A DNA stretch of 64,000 nucleotides from Rhodosorus marinus (Eukaryota; Rhodophyta; Stylonematophyceae; Stylonematales; Stylonemataceae), in NCBI GenBank assembly GCA_029953675.1, contig JAMWBK010000003.1, forward strand, positions 62,001-126,000. The letters are read 5' to 3'. Made by a program: the position numbers and the translations under genes. The notes below the pieces were generated by a model that saw only the letters and a program-made list of their open reading frames with translations, was not told where the DNA came from and searched no databases. Shown here piece by piece: positions 1-11,775 of the stretch (its first letter is position 1; every line of letters starts with the position of its first letter).

Positions 1-892
1 CCACGTGACCAAAGCTTTCCACAATGAAAGGCTGGAACCGGTGGGAGCGTCCCTCAGCGCGAGGCAGACTGGCCATACTCTCAGCATACCGTCGTTCTTT
101 CACTCGGCGAAGGGTCGAAGCAGCTGCTCCCCGGCGGCGAGCGGCGGCCGTGAAATGGGCGCTTGCTACAGGGCATGTAATCGCGAGGTCAACATAAACT
201 GAGCGTCTGGCGGCAGCGTCGGAGACAAGGAGATCTGCGATACAGCGCGGCGGTGCCCTATCCGAGAACGATCTGGGTAGTTCCGTATGCCCTACCCGAG
301 TCAAACATTCGCTGAGGATGTACTCGAAGCGAGTGTGACGCCTCGTACGAAGACCTCTCAACAGTCCACTTGAACCTAAGAAATGGTAACCACAAGCATA
401 GATCCGACTCCCACATCCCCGACAGAAAGACGGCCGATTAGAGTGCCACGGAGCTTGTGGCAAACCCAGATAGATCCGTGCAGCAGAGCGGAACTGAAAG
501 GCATCCAGACGGTGACCCAGTGACAAAGGCAACCTGGTTAACCACAAGTGCGACAGGTTGTCTCCCATGCCTCGGAGGCGAGCGGCTGCGGTAGGCGGTG
601 TGAGGGAAGGGTTGAGCAAGATTGCGTGAGCGGCACTGTGTTGGCCTCAGGTGAGGCTATGTTGAATCACATCAGTGCGCGAGCTCCACAATCGGCTCAG
701 ACCTGGGTGATCGGCAACCGGTGACCCGGGGCTGGCTTCCCCCTCGTCGGCAAGCACTCTGTCGATGGGAGAGTCCGCGATCGCCTCAGTTCGTCCCCAT
801 AAGAGTTCCTTCTAGCAGCGAAATCGGGATCGGCTCTCGTCCGGCACGGGGTTGTACTTACTGAACGCCTGTTGCAGAGCATCATAGATGCT
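1..892 (-). mobile_element. Family A retrotransposon fragment (A-i), 3' part of ORF2, cut by window edge
   Basis: Read on the minus strand, this stretch matches the C-terminal half of family A ORF2 seen in A1 (2403-3480): the region before the finger, the CCHC finger and the restriction-like endonuclease. It has no long open frame, so it is dead. Similarity stops near 892, where the other copies continue. At 945-973 a short piece of the same element's 3' coding end lies in the opposite orientation. The window starts inside the element, so its own 3' end is not visible. Confidence 0.8.
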
Positions 893-973
893 CGTCCGCT
901 TTGGCTGCCATCCACGAGCCCCAATGTGGTGGAAGGCTTACGCCGTTTAAGTGTCTCTCTGTGGCGATATTCT

Positions 974-1035
974 GGGCTGTACTGGGCTTTACTGGCTTTA
1001 CTGGCTTTACTGGGCTTTACTGGACTGGACTTTAC
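974..1035 (-). repeat. 3'-tail microrepeat of family A
   Basis: On the minus strand this is the 3' terminus of the next copy (GGCTATGCTAGTAAAG) followed by about five imperfect copies of a CCAGTAAAG unit. Shorter versions of the same tail occur at 8577-8630 and near 7133-7143. Non-LTR elements often end in short tandem repeats made during target-primed reverse transcription. That these repeats arose this way is inference. Confidence 0.7.
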
Positions 1036-2357
1036 TAGCATAGCCTGAAGCGCTACGCAAGGCGTGAAGATGAACTAATAACTAGGGAGGGAAGTATGCA
1101 ACCCCAGGCGCCGATGGCGCCTCGGAAAGCATGTCGCTGGAATATCGCCAAAGGGAGACACTTAAACGCCTCAAGAGCGCCAAATATTCAGAAGGATGCT
1201 CAGCAAAACATTTCCGCAACCACTCTAAACCCGACTTATCGACGTGACCAAAGCTTTCCACAATGAATGGCTGGAACCGGTGAGAGCGACCCTCAGCGCA
1301 AGGCAGACTGGCCATGCTCTCAGCATACCGTCGTTCCTTAACTCTTCGAAGGGCTGAAGCCGCGGCCCCCCGGCGGCGGGCGGCTGCGGTGAGGTGGGCG
1401 CTGGCCACGGGGCAGGTAATCGCAAGGTCCACATATGTTGAGCGTCTGGCAGCAGCGTCGGAGACGAGGAGATCGGCTATACAACGGGGCGGTGCAGAGT
1501 CCGAGATTGATCTGGGCAGTTCCGACTCAACCTCAACCGTATGCCCTATCCGAGTCAAATATTCGCTGAGGATGTACTTGAGGCGAGTGTGACGCCTCGT
1601 ACGGAGACCTCGCAACAGTCCGCAGGAACCCAGGAAGTGGTAGCCACAAGCGTCAATCCGGCTCTCACATCCCTGACAGAAAGACGGCCGATTAGAGTGC
1701 CACGGAGCCTGTGGCAAACCGAGATAGATCCGTGCGGCAGAACGGAACTGGAAAGCATCGAGACGATGACTCAATGACGACGGTAGAGTGGTTAACCACA
1801 AGTGCGAGAGGTGGCCTCCCATGCCGCGGAGACGAGCGGCAGTGGTAGGCGGCGTGAGAGGAGAATTGAGCATGACTGTGTGAGCGGCACTGTGTTGGCC
1901 CCAGGTGAGGCTATGTTGAATCACATCAGTGCGGGAGCTCCACAATCGGCTCAAACCCGGGTAGTCTGCAACAGGTGACCCGGGGCTAGCCTCTCCGTCA
2001 TCGGCAAGAACTCGGTCGAGGGGAGAATCCTCAATCGCTTCAGCTCGTCCCCATAACAGCTCCCTCCAGGAACTAAAGCGGGACCGATTTGCGTCCGGCA
2101 CGGCGTTGTACCTCCTGAACGCGTGTTGAAGACCATCATAAATTGTCAAAAGCGGGGGCGGCAGGGTCACTGGATCCTCGTTGGTCAAAGCTCGAGCCAA
2201 GAGGAAGGCACTTCGCATCTGGAAGGTCACCAACGTTCGCAGCGCGGTAGCCCAGGAGGCAACCGCCGCTGGCGAGCATACCAGCCCACGGTCTGCGACG
2301 CCGAATCCCCCTAATCGCAACGGTAGAGCGATCTGTGCACGGATAAAGTCCCTGTCG
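1036..2357 (-). pseudogene. 5'-truncated family A copy (A-ii), ORF2 C-terminal half
   Basis: An open minus-strand frame of about 410 codons (1082-2320) is nearly identical to the C-terminal part of A2 ORF2. It covers the region after the reverse transcriptase, the CCHC finger (CQGC...H...C) and the endonuclease with its VDLAITCP strand. Compared with A2 it lacks two bases near 1110, which changes the last few residues. Its 5' end at about 2357 abuts the 3' tail of copy A1. It has no reverse transcriptase domain and cannot be autonomous. Confidence 0.85.
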
Positions 2358-2402
2358 CTTTACTAGCATAGCCTGAAACGCTACGCAAACCGTGAAAAAG
2401 AA

Positions 2403-5400
2403 CTAAGAACTAGGTAGGGAAGCGTGCAAATCCAGGCGCCAATGGCGCGCCTCGGCAAGCATGCTGCTCGAATATCGCCACAGAGAGACACTTAAACGTC
2501 GCAAAAGTACCAAGTATTCAACAGGATCCTCAGTGAAACATTTCCGCAACCACTCTAAACCCGACTTCTCCACGTGAGCAAAGCTTTCCACAATGAAAGG
2601 CTGGAACCGGTGGGAGCGACCCTCAGCGCGAGGCAGACTGGCCATACTCTCAGCATACCGTCGTTCTTTCACTCGGCGAAGGGCCGAAGCAGCTGCTCCC
2701 CGGCGGCGAACGGCGGCCGTGAGATGGGCGCTTGCCATAGGGCATGTAATCGCGAGGTCAACATTAACTGAGCGTCTGGCGGCAGCATCGGAGACAAGGA
2801 GATCTGCGATACAGCGCGGCGGTGCCCTATCCGAGAACGATCTGGGTAGTTCCGATTCCACCTCAACCGTATGCCCTACCCGAGTCAAACATTCGCTGAG
2901 GATGTGCTTGAAGCGAGTGTGACGCCTCGTACGAAGACCTCTCAACAGCCCGCATGAACCTAAGAAATGGTAACCACAAGCATCGATCCGACTCTCACAT
3001 CCCTGACAGAAGGACGGCCGATTAGAGTGCCACGGGGCTTGTGGCAAACCCAGGTAAATCCGTGGGGCGGTGCGAAACTGGAACGCATCCAGACGGTGAC
3101 CCAGTGAACCCAGTGATGACGGCAGGGTCGTTAACCACAAATGTGATAGATGGCCTCCCATGCCGCGAAGGCGAGCGGCGGTGGTAGGCGGTGTGAGGGG
3201 AGAGTTGAGCAAGACTGCGTGAGCGGCCCTGTGTTGGCCCCAGGTGAGGCTATGTTGAATCACATCAGTGCGCGAGCTCCAAAATCGGCTCAGACCCGGG
3301 TAATCGGCAACCGGTGAACCGGGGCTAGCTTCCCCCTCGTCGGCGAGTACTCTGTCGATGGGAGAGTCCTCGATCGCCTCAGTTCGTCCCCATAACAGCT
3401 CCTTCCAGGAGCGAAATATGGATCGGCTCTCGTCCGGCACGGCTTTGCACTTACTGAACGCCTGTTGCAGAGCATCATAGATACTCAAAAGCGGTGGCGG
3501 AAGGGTCACGGGCTCTTCGTTGGTCAGTGCTCTGGCCAAAAGACAGGCACTCCGCATCCGAAGAGTCACCAGGGTACGGAGCGCGGTAGCCCAGGAGGCG
3601 ACCGCCGCAGGCGAGCTGACGAGGCCCGATCTGCGACGCCAAACCCCCATAATCGCAATGGGAGAGCGAGCTTGGCACGAATGAGGTCCCTGTCCGGAGC
3701 AGCTTCAAGATCGAGGGGTTCATCCACTAGCGTGCCCCAGTGGTGCAGCGTCGTCTCGTCGGCCTTGGCGGCGATCCATGAACCCCAGGCGGGGGGTAGG
3801 CTACGCAACCAGTAGTTGAGTCGGGGACCGGCGCAAAAGCGGGAAAGCAAGCAGGCCGATTGCAGCATGCTGTCTGGAAGGCGTTCAATGGCGTCAGTGA
3901 GCCGCTTGTGCCGAGCCAAAACGCGTTCGCAAGAGGATTGGACGAAGGTCTTGCTCCCTAAACCGACGCCGTGGTGCTCGAACCCTTCACAGTCGCCAAT
4001 AATTCGTAGATTAGATGGCATAGAGGCCATCGAAGCTTCACTCGGAGCGAGAAAACGACACTTTTCTGGTTCCACCGTCAGACCTACTCCACATCCAATT
4101 GCTTCGATCTGGGTCAACCCCCGAGCTAGGTTTTCAGGGTCGCCCAGCAAAGTCACGTCGTCGTGATAGGCGTAGATACGAAGAGCCGGCACCTCATTCG
4201 CGATACGCCGGAGAACGAGCTGCAGGGCACAGGCATGAATTAGAGGCCCGCATGGATCGCCTTGTTGGACTCCAGTATGTGCTTCGAAAATAGTGCCCTC
4301 TCTGGTCCAGTAGGGGAGGCTCCCCCTTCCGTAAAGACCAGAGAGAAATGGCCACGCCTCCGGAAAAACCCGTCGGATCACCTCCAACGCATGCGTCCGC
4401 GAGATGCTGTTGAATGCGTTCCGAAAATCAACCACCAAAACTCCCCACTCCGGCCTACAGGCACGCTCCAGCTCGATCCCATGGGTGATCAATTCGCAAC
4501 CACCGGAAAATCCCACCCCCACTTGCAAGGGCGCCATAAAAGCTGTGACCCGCTGGCGAAGGCGCTGGCACGGCCACCTTCCGGCCAACTTCCGTAGGCT
4601 CTCGACCATACCGATCGGGCCGGAGACGCGTGGGGGCCGGCTGATGGTCAGGCTTCGTGAGCAGGCAAAGCTGTGCCCGGCGGAGGTGTTCCCAGGGAGC
4701 AGACGCACCCGACGTGCCCTGGAACAGTTTGTTCAGAATCTTGAGCAGCGCGCTCTGGCCATCTTTGCCCAAGGCCTGCAATAGTTCGGTGCGGAGCCCT
4801 GAGGGTCTAGGGCAGCGTCCACACAGCGAGGTACGAAGCAACTCCTCTAGGTCAGACTCGTTGAGTGTAAGGTCGATTTGAAACCGGGCCAACTCCGGAC
4901 GGTCCAAGAATGCCTCAAACTCGGGTAGCAAGTCCAAGTCGGACGAGGGGAACAGAGACGACACCGTCGGGGCAAGACTTTCTTCGTAGGGGAGGACAGG
5001 CGCCTGGCCCTCCAGGACCCGTGCCGCTCGACTCAAGTTGCCCACTGCTACCAATTTCTGTACTCGAGCCGTCAGGGGCAGGACGTTTCCAGCCCGAGTC
5101 GGACGAACGGATGGGTCCAACGACGCCAAGTAGCTTTGCTGCAACACCTCGAACTCCCTTTTCAGGAACATCGCCAGCCGATCTCGGACACGCCATCTGC
5201 GCTCCCGCGTGTGTGTTGGGGCCAGAAGCAGGCGCGACATGACCCCCAGAAATTCCCAGATGACGGTGTCCCGGGAGGTTACGTGCCAGGCTCGTGAAAA
5301 TGAAGTCCAGGATAGTCCCAGAGCGAGGTAAGACGACAGACGGAATTCTGCCACGCAGGGGAAGCAAGCCTCCTTCCAAAGACATCCAACGCCGAAGCCA

Positions 5401-5469
5401 ACTTCGTAAACGCGTACGCCAAATACCCCAGTCTCCGCGCTCCTTCACGACATAGGACTGCAAATCCAT
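2403..5469 (-). pseudogene. ORF2 of A1: reverse transcriptase and restriction-like endonuclease, frameshifted
   Basis: The intact protein would copy element RNA into DNA at a nick made by its own endonuclease. The start at 5469 (MDLQSYV) is shared with A2. Frames break near 5300, 4620 and 3640. Visible parts are a linker motif (PRPSGLRTE), RT motif A (VDFRNAFNS), motif B (GVQQGDPCGP), the catalytic box (AYHDDVTLLG), a CCHC finger (CQGC) and the endonuclease core (IADLLVSD, VDLAITCP). The catalytic box has His-Asp-Asp where most retroelements have Ala or Met before the aspartates. The lesions make it non-functional. Confidence 0.88.
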
Positions 5470-5519
5470 CGGCTGCGATCTCGCAGCCGTGCCCGGGGAG
5501 CTAATCGTGCTTCTCCCCC

Positions 5520-6875
5520 TTAGACCCGGGGGGAGTCGGTTCTCGCACGTTTTCCGCCTAACCTCACCAAAGTGGTAAGGCGCCCACTCCGCGAGGCTCG
5601 CGGGATAGCTCCCGCGGGCTTCAGCAAAGTAGTAGGGGTGTCCTCCACCGACATGCCCTCACTCTGCTCCCCTTCCTCACCACTCTCACTGGAAGTGGTG
5701 TTGGAAGCAGAGCCCTCTAATACCCCTAACCTCTGTAACTCCCGCCTGTGACTCGACGTCAACACAAGGCACCTCTCCCGGTCGAAAAGGGTAGAGACGG
5801 CGGCACGCAGGTGGCGTGGCCCCGACGCGAAGCGCTCCAAACGGATGAGCTCAATGCGGTGAAGGCGTAGCCAATGGATGGCTGCGGCTTTCACGCTGGC
5901 TTCGCGCTGAGAGAGTCTTGCCATTTCTCCGGGAGACAGGAAGGTGCCCGAGAAACGGTCAAAATCAAAGTGCAGAACGACCTGGGGATGAGACCGCAAC
6001 CAGCGGGCACTCTCAGGCCATTGCTCGGTAGGCTTGGCCAGTAGGGCCTGTAGGTACGTGGCCGCTGTTGTAGTTACCACGAAAAGGACATCCCGGCCCT
6101 CGTAGTTTGCAAAGATGAAGTCGTTGCGGCTACACCCCAAAGACTATGCAAATGTATTCCGAAAATCGCGCATGGACGGGACCTGGCCCCGTGTAGTCTG
6201 GGGCCGGACGTTGCGCACCCAGAGGAATTGCAAAGTAGGCGCTTCAGGTCCGCCCTGCTGCTCGCGAGAGGGCAAAAATCTTAGCATAGCCGCCGTCCTT
6301 GCGCCTGTGGTACCCTTCCGCAAAGCTGAGACGTAAGACGGGCCCCCCTTGGGACCACCTCGTGCCCCCGCCTTGGCCTGGAGCTGTCGCCCACCTGAGG
6401 GCTGGCCCAGGACGGGAAATTCCGCTCCTGCTGAGGGAACATTCGAAGGAGTAGAGATAGCCACACCCCTCTCCAAAGAGGCGCCAGCAGAGGGACCACG
6501 AACAGCGGGCTCGGCAGCCCGCGCCTGTTCTGAGGCAGTCGCAGAATGACTGACCCCTTGATTTTGACTGCCTAAGGGCCGCGTAGGCAACGTGGCCACC
6601 GTGTTCGATTTTAGAGCATGCGCCAGGAGGCTGGATTCCAGCAAACCAAGCCGTTGAGTCAGCTGCGGCAGGACGCGCTTGTCCCCCGCGGCGGTGATTA
6701 GGCTGATTACGGCTGACATCAGAGCTCGTACTTCCGTACCAGTTGCGCCCTGCAGCTCCACCTGCGTAGAGAACTGGCCCGAACTTAGACACACCCGGTG
6801 CCCGACCCCCAAGGATACCTCGTTGCCTGGGAGCTCCGCTCCCGAGGGAGCAGGGCGCGGGGAAACCCCTACCAT
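5520..6875 (-). pseudogene. ORF1 of A1, one nonsense codon
   Basis: I take the start at 6875 (MVGVSP) because the same MVG[VI]SP start occurs in A2 and in family B. The protein has no domain that I recognise. Its conserved part runs through VRNVRPQTTRG, the FANYEGRDVLF segment and the HFDFDRFSG segment, and is shared with A2 and more weakly with families B, C and D. An in-frame TAG at 6141-6143 replaces a Glu codon of A2, and the frame then resumes and ends at 5520. Non-LTR ORF1 proteins usually bind element RNA, but that role is inferred only from gene order. Confidence 0.75.
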
Positions 6876-7022
6876 CACCAAAGAATGGAGTGACGATACT
6901 GTTACCACCAATTCCCCCTCCGAAAACACGCACCAGCCAACTCCACAGGAGAAAATTCCCCGTCACGACCCGACAGCCAGAACGCGAATGACCCGACTAC
7001 CAACCACGAAACCCGATAAAAC

Positions 7023-7080
7023 GGGGGAAAAGGCAGCAGAGAGAAGCGCCTCCCACCGAAGAAACCACTTGCTACGCAAA
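7023..7080 (-). promoter_or_regulatory. Conserved 5'-leader block of family A (A1)
   Basis: Read on the minus strand, this leader contains TTCTTCGGTGGGAGGCGCTT, and a nearly identical block lies before ORF1 of family B (16021-16080). GGGAGGC can pair with GCCT..CCC across a loop of about 13 bases with a small bulge. The block lies about 150-200 bases upstream of the ORF1 start. It could be an internal promoter element or an RNA structure. Confidence 0.5.
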
Positions 7081-7136
7081 ACCACCGAAACCTAGAACCA
7101 GACACCCTCCAACAACTACACAAGCTTTCCTTGGCT

Positions 7137-7850
7137 TTACTGGGTCACCGTCTGGATGATTTCCAGTTTCGCTCCGCTGCACGGATTTTACCTGGATTTC
7201 CCACAAGCTCCGTGGCACTCTAATTGACCGTCTTTCTGTCAGGAGTGTGAGAGTCGGATCGATGCTTGTGGTTACCGTTTCTTAGGTTCATGTGGACTGT
7301 TGATAGGTCTTCGTACGAGACGTTACAGCTTCAAGTACATCCTCAGCGAAAGTCTGACTCGGGTGGGGCATACGGTTGAGGCGGAATCGGAACTACCAAG
7401 ATCGGTCTCGGATAAGGCACCGCCCCGCTGTATCGCAGGTCTCCTCGTCTCCGATGCTGCCGCCAGACGCTCAGCATATGTTGACCTCGCGATTACATGC
7501 CCTGTGGGAAGCGCTCATCTTATGGCTGCCGCCCGCCGCCGGGGAGCAGCTGCTTTGGCCATTCGCCGAGTGAAAGAACGACTGAGAGTATGGCCAGTCT
7601 GCCTCGCGCTGATGTCGCTCCCACCGGTGCCAGCCTTCCATTGTGGAAAGCTTTGGTCACGTGGAGAAGTCAGATTTGGAGTGGTTGCGGAAACGTTTCA
7701 CTGAGCATGCTGGTGAATACTTTGGCGATATTCCAGCGACATGCTTTCCGAGGCGCGCCATCGGCGCCTGGGGTTGCATGCTTCCCTCCCTAGTTATTAG
7801 TTCATCTTCACGCCTTGCGCAGCGCTTCAGGCTATGCTAGTAAAGTCCAG
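7137..7850 (+). pseudogene. Inverted family A fragment (A-iii), ORF2 C-terminal part
   Basis: This plus-strand fragment runs opposite to its neighbours. It starts just after a GGCTTTACTGG tail-like sequence and covers the finger (with the first Cys region altered), the endonuclease (RHRPAV and VDLAITCP segments in different frames) and the end of ORF2, then the family A 3' end. Frames change several times, so it is inactive. At 7852-7905 a second, short, diverged copy of the family A 3' end follows. Confidence 0.75.
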
Positions 7851-7905
7851 TTGAATACTTGGAACTTCCCTACCTAGTTCGTAGCGCTTTAGTCTATGCT
7901 AATGA

Positions 7906-8575
7906 GGATCTGAAAGATCAAACCGGGAATTGCGCGGAGCAACAGAATGAGATTCGCCGTACTTTAATGGCTAGAAAACCGATGTAGCAGGAGAGAACTT
8001 CAAAAGTCTCCAGGATTTTTGATAGATGAGGCTGGACAAGGTTGATCCACTTACTAGTGGATAGAGGGTACGCACGCAATTCCATAGCGCAATTCCACTG
8101 GAGCAGGCTAAGGATGAAATCTGCTCCATCGTTAATCATCTGAGGGTCCATCTGACCGAGCAGATCCGTCAATGAAGATCTGGCCGAGTAACTAAAGGAT
8201 TCTCGAGACGATCAGTCTTGCACTTCGTAGAACCATACTCTGATAGAGCGGACTGGAGAGAGACTGGTAACTAGACGAAATATAGGGTCCTTCAGCGACA
8301 TCCTTCAAACCAGACAAAAAAACTACCTTTGCTTAGCTATACGTCCCGGATATGCCCGGCCAAAGTCCATAGCTGGGCGATCCGGCTCTATTGATTAAGA
8401 CGAACGGTGTTTTCGCTTCACGCCCGTCGATGAGGTACTCGTACCAATCGCTTGAACATCTTTCCAGTGTCTTTGGATTGTTGACCCTGTGTCCACTCTG
8501 CTCTGGCCCTAACTTTGGCAGTATGCCAAGTTCTTTCGGCACTGCTCGAGTGCCACATGGCACTAATCCCTTTCA
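7906..8575. other. Interval without a recognised gene
   Basis: Two minus-strand open frames are present: 7918-8172, with no ATG at its 5' end, and 8333-8563, which opens with ATG and encodes 76 residues. Neither resembles a protein family that I recognise. They may be pieces of an older host gene between the retroelements, but I cannot support a function. Confidence 0.3.
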
Positions 8576-8671
8576 TCTGGACTTTACTGGACTTTACTAC
8601 GCTACGCAACTAGCATAGCCTGAAGACTTTACTAGCATAGCCTGAAGCGCTACGCAAGGCGTGAAGATGAA

Positions 8672-11600
8672 CTAATAACTAGGGAGGGAAGCATGCAACC
8701 CCAGGCGCCGATGGCGCGCCTCGGAAAGCATGTCGCTGGAATATCGCCAAAGGGAGACACTTAAACGCCTCAAGAGCGCCAAATATTCAGAAGGATGCTC
8801 AGCAAAACATTTCCGCAACCACTCTAAACCCGACTTATCGACGTGACCAAAGCTTTCCACAATGAATGGCTGGAACCGGTGAGAGCGACCCTCAGCGCAA
8901 GGCAGACTGGCCATGCTCTCAGCATACCGTCGTTCCTTAACTCTTCGAAGGGCTGAAGCCGCGGCCCCCCGGCGGCGGGCGGCTGCGGTGAGGTGGGCGC
9001 TGGCCACGGGGCAGGTAATCGCAAGGTCCACAGATGTTGAGCGTCTGGCAGCAGCGTCGGAGACGAGGAGATCGGCTATACAACGGGACGGTGCAGAGTC
9101 CGAGATTGATCTGGGCAGTTCCGACTCAACCTCAACCGTATGCCCTATCCGAGTCAAATATTCGCTGAGGATGTACTTGAGGCGAGTGTGACGCCTCGTA
9201 CGGAGACCTCGCAACAGTCCGCAGGAACCCAGGAAGTGGTAGCCACAAGCGTCAATCCGGCTCTCACATCCCTGACAGAAAGACGGCCGATTAGAGTGCC
9301 ACGCAGCCTGTGGCAAACCGAGATAGATCCGTGCGGCAGAACGGAACTGGAAAGCATCGAGACGATGACTCAATGACGACGGTAGAGTGGTTAACCACAA
9401 GTGCGAGAGGTGGCCTCCCATGCCGCGGAGACGAGCGGCAGTGGTAGGCGGCGTGAGAGGAGAATTGAGCATGACTGTGTGAGCGGCACTGTGTTGGCCC
9501 CAGGTGAGGCTATGTTGAATCACATCAGCGCGGGAGCTCCACAATCGGCTCAAACCCGGGTAGTCTGCAACAGGTGACCCGGGGCTAGCCTCTCCGTCAT
9601 CGGCAAGAACTCGGTCGAGGGGACAATCCTCAATCGCTTCAGCTCGTCCCCATAACAGCTCCCTCCAGGAACGAAAGCGGGACCGATTTGCGTCCGGCAC
9701 GGCGTTGCACCTCCTGAACGCGTGTTGAAGACCATCATAAATTGTCAAAAGCGGGGGCGGCAGGGTCACTGGATCCTCGTTGGTCAAAGCTCGAGCCAAG
9801 AGGCAGGCACTTCGCATCTGGAAGGTCACCAACGTTCGCAGCGCGGTAGCCCAGGAGGCAACCGCCGCTGGCGAGCATACCAGCCCACGGTCTGCGACGC
9901 CGAATCCCCCTAATCGCAACGGTAGAGCGATCTGTGCACGAATAAAGTCCCTGTCGGGAGCAGCTTCAAGATCGAGGGGCTCATCCAAGAGCGTTCCCCA
10001 GTGTTGCAGGGTCATTTCGTCGGCTTTAGCCGCGATCCACGAGCCCCAAGCTGGAGGCAGGCTGCGCAACCAGTAGTTGAGTCTGGGACCGGCACAAAAG
10101 CGGGAAAGCAAGCAGGCCGATTGCAGCATGCTGTCGGGTAGGTGCTCAATGGCGTCGGTGAGTTGCTTGTGCCGTGCCAAAACTCGCTCGCAGGATGCTT
10201 GGACAAAGTTGTCAGTCCCCAATCCGACGCCGTGGTGTTCGAACCCTTCACGTTCGCTGATTAGTCGCAGAGTGGGTGGCAGAGAGTTCAGCGACACGTC
10301 CCTCGCGGGGAGAAAGCGACATTTTTCTGTTTCCACAGTCAAACCGACGCGACGTGCAATCGCTTCGATCGCGGTCAGTCCCCTAGCCAGGGTGTCAGGG
10401 GTGCCCAGCAATGTTACGTCATCGTGGTACGCGCAGATTCGAAGATCCGAGACCTCAGTCGAAAGACGTAAAAGTACGAGCTGTAGGGCACAGGCATGAA
10501 GAAGAGGTCCGCAAGGGTCGCCTTGTTGGACGCCAGTATGTGCTTGAAAAACAGTGCCCTCCGTTGTCAAGTAGGGGAGGCTCTCCCCTCCGTAAATACC
10601 CGATAGAAGCGGCCACGCCTCCGGAAACACACGTCGGAGCACCTCTAGCGCATGCGTCCGCGACACGCTGTTGAATGCGTTCCGGAAATCAACCACCAAG
10701 ACTCCCCACTCCGGCCTACTGGCGCGTTCTAGCTCGATCCCATGGGTGATCAGTTCGCAACCCCCCAGAAAATCCCACCCCTACTTGCAAGGGCGCCATA
10801 AAAGCTGTGACGCGCTGGCGAAGGCGCTGGCATAGCCACCTCCCGGCTAACTTCCGTAGGCTCTCCACCATCCCGATCGGCCGGAGACGCGGGTGGGCCG
10901 GCTGCTGGTCAGGTTTCGTGAGCAAGCAAAGCTGTGCCTGCCGGAGATGTTCCCATGGCGCGGACGCACCCGATACGCCCTGGAACAACTTGTTAAGGAT
11001 CCTCAGAAGCGCGCTCTTGCCAGGCTGGCTCAGGGCCTGCAATAGCTCTGTTCTTAGTCCGGAGGGTCCGGGACAGCATCCCCGACGCGAGGTACGAAGC
11101 AAATCCTCCAGGTCAGACTCACTGAGCGTCAGATCGATGCGAAACCTGGCCAACTCCGGACGGTCCAAGAATACCTCGAATTCAGGGGACAAATCCACGT
11201 CGGACTCAGGGAACAAAGACGACACCGTCTGGGCGAGACTATCATCGTAGGGGAGGACAGGCGCCTGGCCCTCCAAAACCCGCGCCGCTCGACTTAAATC
11301 GCCCACTGCTACCAATTTCTGTACTCGAGCTGGCACGGGCGACACTGTGCCATGCCGGGTCCGACGGGCGGATGGTGCTGACGACGCCAAATAGCTGCGC
11401 TGTAGGACTTCAAAGTCTCCCTTCAAGAACAGGGCCAGTCGGTCTCGTACTCGCCATCTGCGCTCCGATGTGTGAATGGGGGCCAGAATCAGGCGCGGCA
11501 TGACCCCCAGAAAAACCCAAATGACTGTGTCCCGAATGTTGCGAGCCCGGCTCGTGAAGATGAAATCGAGAATGGTTCCAGCTACTAGAAGGTCTCCACG

Positions 11601-11744
11601 AGGAAGGACGACTGGGGGAATGCCCCCACGGAGGGGAAGCGAGCCTCCTTCCAAAGAAATCCACCGCCGGAGCCAACTCCGAAAACGCGTACGCCAAATG
11701 CCCCAGTCTCCGCCCTCCTTCAGGACATAAGACTGTAGATCCAT
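8672..11744 (-). CDS. ORF2 of A2: reverse transcriptase with CCHC finger and restriction-like endonuclease, one frameshift
   Basis: If the one-base change is set aside, this is a protein of about 1,023 residues. The N-terminal 200 residues have no zinc finger or Myb motif, unlike R2. RT motifs follow: PGPSGLRTE, VVDFRNAFNS (motif A), GVQQGDPCGP (motif B) and AYHDDVTLLG (catalytic). The finger is C-x2-C-x9-H-x4-C, and the endonuclease shows RCIADLLVSD and VDLAITCP. The break lies in a run of six C at 10761-10766, where A1 has CCACC. A homopolymer sequencing error or a recent mutation could explain it. It lies 31 bases after ORF1. Confidence 0.88.
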
Positions 11745-11775
11745 AGGCTGCGACCTCGCAGCCGTGCCTGGAGCG

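Larger units (their letters stand above)
2345..7110 (-). mobile_element. Family A non-LTR retrotransposon, copy A1 (broken full-length)
   Basis: This is a nearly full-length minus-strand element. In order from the 5' end it has a 5' leader with a conserved block (7023-7080), ORF1 (6875-5520), a gap of about 50 bases, ORF2 (5469-2403) and a 3' tail with the terminal sequence CTATGCTAGTAAAG near 2345-2360. ORF1 carries a nonsense codon and ORF2 at least three frameshifts. No long terminal repeats are visible. The RT plus CCHC plus restriction-like endonuclease order places it with RLE-type non-LTR elements such as R2 and CRE. Confidence 0.88.
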
